Assembly (NCBI GenBank): GCA_016783995.1
Contig: JADHVN010000045.1
Span: 1 to 11,120 of the forward strand
DNA from: Actinomycetota bacterium
GTDB lineage: Bacteria > Actinomycetota > Humimicrobiia > Humimicrobiales > Humimicrobiaceae
DNA: 11,120 nt
Direction of reading: 5' to 3'
How positions within the stretch are numbered: the first letter of the stretch is position 1; each line of letters starts with the position of its first letter. The notes beneath the pieces are model-generated. The model saw nothing but the letters and a program-made list of their open reading frames with translations, ran no database searches and was not told the DNA's origin. Positions 1-4,569 of the stretch are shown here, one piece after another. The position numbers and the translations under genes were made by a program.

Positions 1-1066
1 TGAAATACTTTTCGCCTAATTCTTTAATCTTATCTTCTACAGTTTTAATTATACATCTTATCTCTTCATCTTTAAATCTGCTTGCTAATCTAGACTCATC
101 ATAAAGCATTAATTTTCTATCCGGCTTACTGCCCACTTCATCTTCACTTAAATTATTAATTTGCTCCCTTAAGTTACTGGCTAGATCAATTTTAAGGGGC
201 TGCAGCGCTTTAATTTCATTATATATAATTCTTTGAATACCTCTCTGGGATATATCCATATTAAATATTTTTTTAGAAATTATATCCATTAAATTGTAAT
301 TATCTGTAAGTACTGGAATTTCTGTCACCTTTACCTTATTTTCCTGAATAAAGTTTTTTAATTCTTCCCACCGGTCAAATTTTGGATAACTGTCATATCT
401 CTTATCTTTTCTTATAACTTCCCTCATAGTAGTTAATATCTGGGTTGGACTTCCGTAAAAAAAATTAATATCCCTATTCTGAAGCTGAAACTCAATTATA
501 GTTTTTATAATATTATTTACACCTCCTATAATACTTAAATCCCCGTCCATTTTGATTATCTGAGGTACTACAGACTGGTCCTTTTTTTCAGGAATTTTTA
601 AGAGATCTATATCTATATAAAATGAGACACCTTTTAACTTATCGGAAAAAACTATACTTATATCATCGACATTTAATTTTATAGAAAATAATGCCATTCC
701 CCTGCCATGAAAACCGTAAGGGTCTTTTATTCCATTTTCCAGCTTTGAAGTTACTCTTGATTCAAAAATAATCTTCTGCAAATTGGGAGGGATACCGTTA
801 CCGTCATCTATAAAGTAAATTTTTCTTCTTTTATCTTCAATTTTCTTTGTTCCAATAAAGATATTCCTGCTGCCTGCATCCCGGCTATTGCGGAGTAGTT
901 CTACGATTATATCTTCAACACAATCTATGTCCTGAAGGGCCTGTCTCCTTTCAGCTTCTGAAATCTTTAATCTGACATATCCATCCCCTAAATCTTCTTC
1001 AATATTCAGTGAATCTTTTAATTTTAATTCAGACAGAAATCTTTTTATATCAGAACTATTTTGCAT
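1..1066 (-). CDS. MutL-like GHKL ATPase, 3' end cut by window edge
   Basis: The frame is open from ATG at 1066 to the left edge (355 codons, no stop). The N-terminal part has the Bergerat ATP-binding signatures in order. The N box is [11 protein letters not shown] (residues 55-65, with Glu56 and Asn60 as likely general base and Mg ligand). DDGNGIP lies at 87-93, a TSK at 106-108, and the glycine lid [12 protein letters not shown] at 118-129. The N box, TSK and GF-G-G-AL-SI pattern resembles MutL more than histidine kinases. Residues 130-355 are not recognised, and I see neither a MutL-like transducer domain nor an endonuclease motif in the visible part. No signal peptide or membrane segment is evident, so it is probably cytoplasmic. 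The start codon overlaps the last 11 bases of rny, with a weak AGGGAAAG purine stretch upstream, so the two genes are likely co-transcribed and perhaps translationally coupled. ATPase fold is sure; biological role is unknown. Confidence 0.85.
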   Translation of the reverse strand, partial: MQNSSDIKRFLSELKLKDSLNIEEDLGDGYVRLKISEAERRQALQDIDCVEDIIVELLRNSRDAGSRNIFIGTKKIEDKRRKIYFIDDGNGIPPNLQKIIFESRVTSKLENGIKDPYGFHGRGMALFSIKLNVDDISIVFSDKLKGVSFYIDIDLLKIPEKKDQSVVPQIIKMDGDLSIIGGVNNIIKTIIEFQLQNRDINFFYGSPTQILTTMREVIRKDKRYDSYPKFDRWEELKNFIQENKVKVTEIPVLTDNYNLMDIISKKIFNMDISQRGIQRIIYNEIKALQPLKIDLASNLREQINNLSEDEVGSKPDRKLMLYDESRLASRFKDEEIRCIIKTVEDKIKELGEKYF

Positions 1067-2597
1067 ATTCAACAGCTCTACTTTCCCTGATTACAGTTAC
1101 CCTTATCTGTCCAGGATATTCCATTTCTTTTTCTATTTCTCTCGCTATTTCTTTAGCCAGTACTAAAGACATATCTTCATCAACTTCTTCAGGTTTGACC
1201 ATGACTCTTATTTCTCTTCCAGCCTGTATTGCATAAGCTTTTTCTATTCCCTTAAATTTAGTAGCAATTTTTTCCAGGCTTTCCAGTCTTTTAACATAAC
1301 TTTCCAGCGTTTCTCTTCTGGCGCCAGGCCTTCCGCCCGATATCTGGTCTGCTGCCTGTATAATTACATCTAATGCAGATTTAGCTTCGACTTCATTATG
1401 ATGTGATTCTATTGCATGGCAGATCTCTTCATCTTCATTAAGTCTTTTGACCAGTTCAGCTCCGATAATTGCATGTGACCCTTCTATATCATGAGTTAAT
1501 GCTTTTCCAATATCATGCAATAGCCCGGCTCTCTTTGCTTTTTTAACATTCATACCAAGTTCAGCTGCAATCACACCTGCTATATAGGCAACCTCCTTTG
1601 AATGAAGCAGTACATTCTGTCCATAACTGGTTCTGTATTTTAATCTACCCAGCACTTTTACAATTCCTGGATTTATTTCAGATATCCCTATATCAAAAAC
1701 AGCCTGCTCACCTTCTAATTTAATCTCACTATTGACAATTTTACTTGCTTTTTCATACATTTCTTCAATTCTTGCAGGGTGAATTCTTCCGTCCATTATC
1801 AAATTTTCAAGCGTTACTCTCGCAATTTCTCTTCTTACTGGATCAAATGAAGATAATATTACAGCTTCAGGAGTATCATCTACAATTATATTTATACCTG
1901 TAAGATTTTCAAAAACTCTTATATTTCTACCTTCTCTTCCTATTATTCTTCCCTTCATTTCATCATTGGGTAAATTTACTACAGATACCGTAGTTTCGCT
2001 AACATGGTCCAGTGCACATCTCTGTATGGCCTGAGAAATTATTTTTTTAGCCATAACGTCAGCATCTTCTTTTAACTTTGCTTCAATATTCCTGATTTCT
2101 TTTGCAGATTCATATCTTGCTTCTTCTTCTATTCTTTTAATTAAAATCGCTTTTGCTTCTTCTTTAGTGAGTTCAGCAATAGCTTCAAGTCTTAGTATTT
2201 CTTTTTTTAGCAACTCATCTAATTTTTTATTTTTACTTTCGAGTTCCTCTTTTTTTTGATTTGCTGTTTGTTCTTCCTTCTCCAGGTAACGATTCTTTTT
2301 CTCAATAGAATCCTCCCGGCTTAACAACCTGTCTTCCATCCTTTTAAGTTCGAATCTCTGTTTTTTAGCTTCTTCCTCAACACGTGTTTTTAAATCTTGA
2401 ATCTCCTCTTTACCCTCTAACAGGGCTTCTTTTTTAATAGTCTGCGCTTCTTTTTTGGCATTACTTAAAAGTAAGTTTGCCTTTTGCTCTGCAGAACTTA
2501 GTTTTGAATCTATTATATATTTTCTATAAAAAAAGCCCATAAAAAAGCCCATTACTATTGCAATAGCCAATGTAACTATTTTTATTAACAAATCCAT
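1056..2597 (-). CDS. rny: Ribonuclease Y
   Basis: This is a 513-residue membrane-anchored endoribonuclease that starts mRNA decay; length and architecture match the family throughout. Residues 4-24 form one hydrophobic N-terminal membrane helix. Residues about 30-195 are a charged Lys/Glu-rich coiled coil. A KH RNA-binding domain has its GxxG loop in [11 protein letters not shown] (216-226). The HD metal-dependent hydrolase domain has His332 and the HDIGKA box at 361-366, followed by ESHH at 397-400. The conserved C-terminal domain ends in a [10 protein letters not shown] segment. The ATG at 2597 is supported by a strong GGAAGGAAGG ribosome-binding site 8 bases upstream. The gene sits behind a roughly 390-nt leader with a terminator-like hairpin and overlaps the downstream ATPase gene. 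In many Bacillota rny is followed by a ymdB-type phosphodiesterase, which is not seen here. Confidence 0.98.
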   Translation of the reverse strand: MDLLIKIVTLAIAIVMGFFMGFFYRKYIIDSKLSSAEQKANLLLSNAKKEAQTIKKEALLEGKEEIQDLKTRVEEEAKKQRFELKRMEDRLLSREDSIEKKNRYLEKEEQTANQKKEELESKNKKLDELLKKEILRLEAIAELTKEEAKAILIKRIEEEARYESAKEIRNIEAKLKEDADVMAKKIISQAIQRCALDHVSETTVSVVNLPNDEMKGRIIGREGRNIRVFENLTGINIIVDDTPEAVILSSFDPVRREIARVTLENLIMDGRIHPARIEEMYEKASKIVNSEIKLEGEQAVFDIGISEINPGIVKVLGRLKYRTSYGQNVLLHSKEVAYIAGVIAAELGMNVKKAKRAGLLHDIGKALTHDIEGSHAIIGAELVKRLNEDEEICHAIESHHNEVEAKSALDVIIQAADQISGGRPGARRETLESYVKRLESLEKIATKFKGIEKAYAIQAGREIRVMVKPEEVDEDMSLVLAKEIAREIEKEMEYPGQIRVTVIRESRAVEYAK

Positions 2598-2605
2598 TTT
2601 ATAAA

Positions 2606-2615
2606 CCTTCCTTCC
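2606..2615 (-). promoter_or_regulatory. rny ribosome-binding site
   Basis: The minus strand reads GGAAGGAAGG, ending 8 bases before the rny ATG. It is the strongest Shine-Dalgarno-like sequence in the window. It begins only a few bases after the T-run of the preceding terminator hairpin and is outside that hairpin, so any control by the hairpin would act on transcription rather than by directly hiding this site. Confidence 0.8.
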
Positions 2616-2617
2616 AA

Positions 2618-2646
2618 ATAAAAAAGCCGGGTTAATTACCCGACTT
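2618..2646 (-). terminator. Intrinsic terminator inside the rny 5' leader
   Basis: On the minus strand AAGTCGGGT (2646-2638) pairs with ACCCGGCTT (2632-2624) around a 5-base AATTA loop. The 9-bp stem has five G-C pairs and one T-G wobble, and runs straight into TTTTTTATTT. The T-run exists only on the minus strand, so the hairpin points toward rny. It ends about 20 bases before the rny ATG with no room for a promoter in between, so every rny transcript must read through it. It could also serve as the terminator of tyrS read-through, but its position fits an attenuator better. Its upstream arm is also part of the long-range leader helix. Confidence 0.8.
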
Positions 2647-2986
2647 ATAAATTAATTTGCACTAATTAATTTTAAACTAAATATTTCTAATATTTATAAA
2701 AATCTAATATTTATATATTAGAACTACAACTTTTTTGCTCTAAAAAAACTCATTATAAACACTAAAGACAATTTATTTTAAACTAACTATTAACTTACAT
2801 CCTGGTTCATTATTTTACCAGAATTATCATTAGCAACTTTATAAAACATTTAAGATAACATCTATTTATTAAAACCATCAACTGCCTTTTATTGTATTAA
2901 AATTATCTTTCTATCGCTAATAATACTTATCGTAACCCTTGCAAATTAACTTATAAACCAAGTAATTATTAATGCCATTATTAATT
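2619..2986 (-). ncRNA. Structured leader RNA of rny (candidate attenuator)
   Basis: This fills most of the 499-bp gap between tyrS and rny. Transcription from the promoter at 3021-2993 would begin near 2986 and give a leader of about 390 nt. Visible folds on the minus strand are: a closing helix 2968-2940 with 2661-2633 (29 bp, six G-U); a nested helix 2925-2913 with 2837-2825 (13 bp, three G-U); an inner helix 2909-2902 with 2859-2852 (8 bp); a hairpin 2823-2817 with 2806-2800; and AT-only hairpins around 2749-2728, 2722-2703 and 2699-2681. The terminator lies at the 3' end. The closing helix and the terminator cannot coexist. The short AT-only hairpins may be chance in such AT-rich DNA; the closing helix is unlikely to be. 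No known riboswitch or housekeeping RNA core was recognised. It may be a cis-acting leader or a terminated independent RNA. Confidence 0.55.
2633..2968. repeat. 29-nt long-range inverted repeat bounding the rny leader
   Basis: Plus-strand segment 2633-2661 is nearly the reverse complement of 2940-2968: 23 of 29 positions pair perfectly and there are no gaps. All six differences are transitions. Read as minus-strand RNA every one becomes a G-U wobble, while on the plus strand all would be A-C mismatches. The arms bound a 336-bp block. An RNA helix is the favoured reading. A MITE with decayed terminal inverted repeats is possible, but no convincing target-site duplication is visible at the outer edges. 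Confidence 0.85.
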
Positions 2987-2992
2987 GCTTTT

Positions 2993-3021
2993 ATTTTAAC
3001 TATAGCGCCAGTTTAAGTCAA
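2993..3021 (-). promoter_or_regulatory. Sigma-A-type promoter for the rny leader
   Basis: The minus strand has TTGACT (3021-3016), a 17-bp spacer and TAAAAT (2998-2993), each one base from the consensus hexamers. This is the best promoter match I found in the window. It predicts a start near 2986, about 18 nt before the 5' arm of the long leader helix and about 390 nt before the rny ATG. It lies 75-105 bp past the tyrS stop, so rny can be expressed independently of tyrS. Confidence 0.65.
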
Positions 3022-3024
3022 CAC

Positions 3025-3046
3025 AAAATAATCTTATAATTATTTT
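3025..3046 (-). terminator. Possible weak tyrS terminator hairpin
   Basis: A perfect 8-bp stem AAAATAAT/ATTATTTT with a 6-base loop lies 50-72 bp beyond the tyrS stop. It is composed only of A-T pairs and has a short T-run, so it is weak, and in DNA this AT-rich it may be chance. The position between the tyrS stop and the leader promoter is the only support. Confidence 0.25.
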
Positions 3047-3096
3047 TATTTAAAATATTTTAATGGTGGAACAGGTTATAGAATATTCGTGCATGC

Positions 3097-4332
3097 TTAA
3101 TTTTTAGTAATTATTTTTCTAAAATGCCTTTTACCTCTCTGAATTACTTTTTCATTGATATCATTTAGACTAAGTTCCAGATTTGGATCACTAATTTTCC
3201 TGTCATTAATTTTTATTCCTCCTTGAGCAACCAGTCTCCTGGCTTCACCGTTAGATTTGGTAAGTCCTGAATCTGTAAGTAATTGTGCCAAACTTATTTT
3301 TTTATTCTTTATATCTTTCGGATTTATAATATATTCCTCAACTTTATCCGGAATTCCTTTTTTCTTAAAAATTAAATCAAAATCTTCTTCTGCTTCTAAT
3401 GCATCATTTTTAGTGTATAGATTCTCTATTATTATTTTTGCCAGTTTTCTCTTTGCTATTGATGGATTTAATTTCTCCTTTTTTATATTATCTTCAATTT
3501 CTCTAATTTCTTCACTATCTAGTGTGGTTACAAGCCGGAAATAAGCTATCATAATATTATCCGGGATAGACATTACTTTACCAAAAATTTCCTGAGGTGA
3601 TTCATCTACTCCTATACAGTTTCCAAGACTTTTACTCATTTTTTCAATACCATCAGTACCGACTAAAATAGGCATGGTAATGGCAATTTGAGGTTTCTGC
3701 GAGAATTCTTTTTGCAATTCCCTTCCCATAAGAAGGTTAAATCTCTGATCGGTTCCTCCTAATTCCACATCTGCTCCAATTGCAATCGAATCATACGCCT
3801 GCATTATTGGATACAGAAATTCCATAATTGCTATTGGCGTGTTGCTTTTAAATCTTTTTTTAAAATCATCTCTCTCAAGCATTCTGGCAACAGTAAACTT
3901 TGAGGTTAGATTTAAAATATCTTCAAATCTTAAAGACTTGAGCCAGTTTGAATTTTTAACAACTTCTGTTTTTCCAGGGTCAAGAATTTTGAATGCCTGT
4001 TTCATATAGGTCTTTGCATTCCTGTCAATATCTTCAGCAGATAGTTCCGGTCTTAAAGTAGATCTACCGGAAGGGTCACCTATCCTTGCAGTATAATCAC
4101 CGATTATCAGAATAGCCCTGTGACCTAAATCCTGGAACTGCCGGAGTTTATTTAGAACTACAGTATGACCAAGATGAATATCCGGAGAAGTCGGATCTAA
4201 TCCCAGTTTAACTTTCAAAGGCTTATCTTCTTCTATAGATTTTTTGACAATACATTCCAACTCTTCTTCAATTAAAATGTCCTCAGTTCCCAGCATAATG
4301 ACATCCATTTGTTTTTTTAAGTTTTTTTCCAT
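3097..4332 (-). CDS. tyrS: Tyrosyl-tRNA synthetase
   Basis: This 411-residue class I aminoacyl-tRNA synthetase attaches tyrosine to tRNA-Tyr in the cytoplasm. The Rossmann catalytic domain has the HIGH-type signature HLGH (53-56) in DPTSPDIHLGHTVVL, the tyrosine-pocket region with GGTDQRFN (192-199), and the KMSKS loop intact (231-235). A C-terminal S4-type RNA-binding domain covers about 345-405, with NGEARRLVAQGGI (361-373). The long HLGHTVVLNKLRQFQDLGH segment and the length resemble the TyrZ branch rather than the TyrS branch with HIGHL; that subtype call is inference. The start at 4332 gives the expected N-terminus, with only a weak GAAAG upstream. No T-box leader is visible upstream (no GGTGGNACC motif on this strand). 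It is divergent from the PBP gene and upstream of, but well separated from, rny. Confidence 0.98.
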   Translation of the reverse strand: MEKNLKKQMDVIMLGTEDILIEEELECIVKKSIEEDKPLKVKLGLDPTSPDIHLGHTVVLNKLRQFQDLGHRAILIIGDYTARIGDPSGRSTLRPELSAEDIDRNAKTYMKQAFKILDPGKTEVVKNSNWLKSLRFEDILNLTSKFTVARMLERDDFKKRFKSNTPIAIMEFLYPIMQAYDSIAIGADVELGGTDQRFNLLMGRELQKEFSQKPQIAITMPILVGTDGIEKMSKSLGNCIGVDESPQEIFGKVMSIPDNIMIAYFRLVTTLDSEEIREIEDNIKKEKLNPSIAKRKLAKIIIENLYTKNDALEAEEDFDLIFKKKGIPDKVEEYIINPKDIKNKKISLAQLLTDSGLTKSNGEARRLVAQGGIKINDRKISDPNLELSLNDINEKVIQRGKRHFRKIITKN

Positions 4333-4376
4333 CTCTTACTTTCTATAAATACGTTTCTAATTGAAAATTAAAATAA

Positions 4377-4406
4377 ATATTAACATAATAGTCGTATCTA
4401 TGTCTA
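4377..4406 (-). promoter_or_regulatory. Candidate tyrS promoter
   Basis: The minus strand has TAGACA (4406-4401, five of six to the -35 consensus), 18 bp, then TAATAT (4382-4377, four of six). It would give a 5' leader of roughly 40 nt. The downstream copy of the 26-nt repeat pair starts 7 bp upstream of the -35 box. AT-rich DNA offers other -10-like choices nearby, so this is tentative. Confidence 0.35.
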
Positions 4407-4412
4407 TTTGAG

Positions 4413-4485
4413 ATAATTCGAAGACTCTCCAATATTCAACATACAAAATTTTGCGCTACATAATTCGAAGACTCTCAGATATTCA
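4413..4485. repeat. Pair of 26-nt direct repeats between divergent promoters
   Basis: Two copies, 4413-4438 and 4460-4485, share ATAATTCGAAGACTCTC, then two differing bases, then ATATTCA: 24 of 26 identical. They repeat with a 47-bp period and a 21-bp gap. Each contains the palindrome TTCGAA. One copy sits just upstream of the candidate tyrS -35 and the other 13 bp upstream of the candidate PBP -35. No third copy is seen in the window. They could be paired operator sites or members of a dispersed intergenic repeat; two copies are too few for a CRISPR array. Confidence 0.85.
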
Positions 4486-4522
4486 TAAAATAGCCATGTT
4501 GTTATTTAACTAAATTTTGTAT
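4441..4522. repeat. 11-bp inverted repeat in the divergent region
   Basis: ATACAAAATTT at 4441-4451 is the exact reverse complement of AAATTTTGTAT at 4512-4522. The left arm lies between the two 26-nt repeats and the right arm overlaps the candidate -10 region of the PBP promoter. Being AT-rich with a 60-bp gap, it may be chance or a looped binding site. Confidence 0.4.
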
Positions 4523-4527
4523 AAAAT
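4499..4527 (+). promoter_or_regulatory. Candidate promoter of the PBP gene
   Basis: TTGTTA (4499-4504), a 17-bp spacer and TAAAAT (4522-4527) fit a sigma-A promoter, with an overlapping TATAAA at 4520. The transcript would start about 35 bp before the ATG. The -35 match is only partial (four of six), so confidence is moderate. Confidence 0.4.
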
Positions 4528-4569
4528 TTCTTAAGTTGTAATTTAGTAATATTTGAAAGTAAATATTTT

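Noticed and set aside
2686..2715. Tandem TCTAATATTTATA copies and AT-only hairpins in the leader
   Set aside because: Low-complexity AT sequence readily gives such repeats; there is no independent support that they act separately from the leader fold.
2946..2978. Ten-codon open frame (MALIITWFIS) at the start of the rny leader, overlapping the 5' arm of the long helix
   Set aside because: There are only about 8 nt between the predicted transcript start and its ATG, and no ribosome-binding site. A translated leader peptide would be mechanistically attractive, but nothing beyond position supports it.
2619..2986. The rny leader as RNase P RNA, tmRNA or 6S RNA, since it is about 370 nt, has paired ends and a terminator
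   Set aside because: The conserved RNase P core (GAGGAAAGTC-like), the tmRNA T-arm/CCA end and the tag reading frame are all missing. The region is also far more AT-rich than such RNAs normally are.
3062..3076. T-box-like TGGTGGAAC motif on the plus strand next to the tyrS 3' end
   Set aside because: It points away from tyrS, antisense to the tyrS coding region, and has no stem I, terminator or plus-strand gene after it. The resemblance is short and looks accidental.
4413..4485. CRISPR array
   Set aside because: Only two repeat units, a 21-bp spacer, mismatches near one end, and no cas genes in the window.
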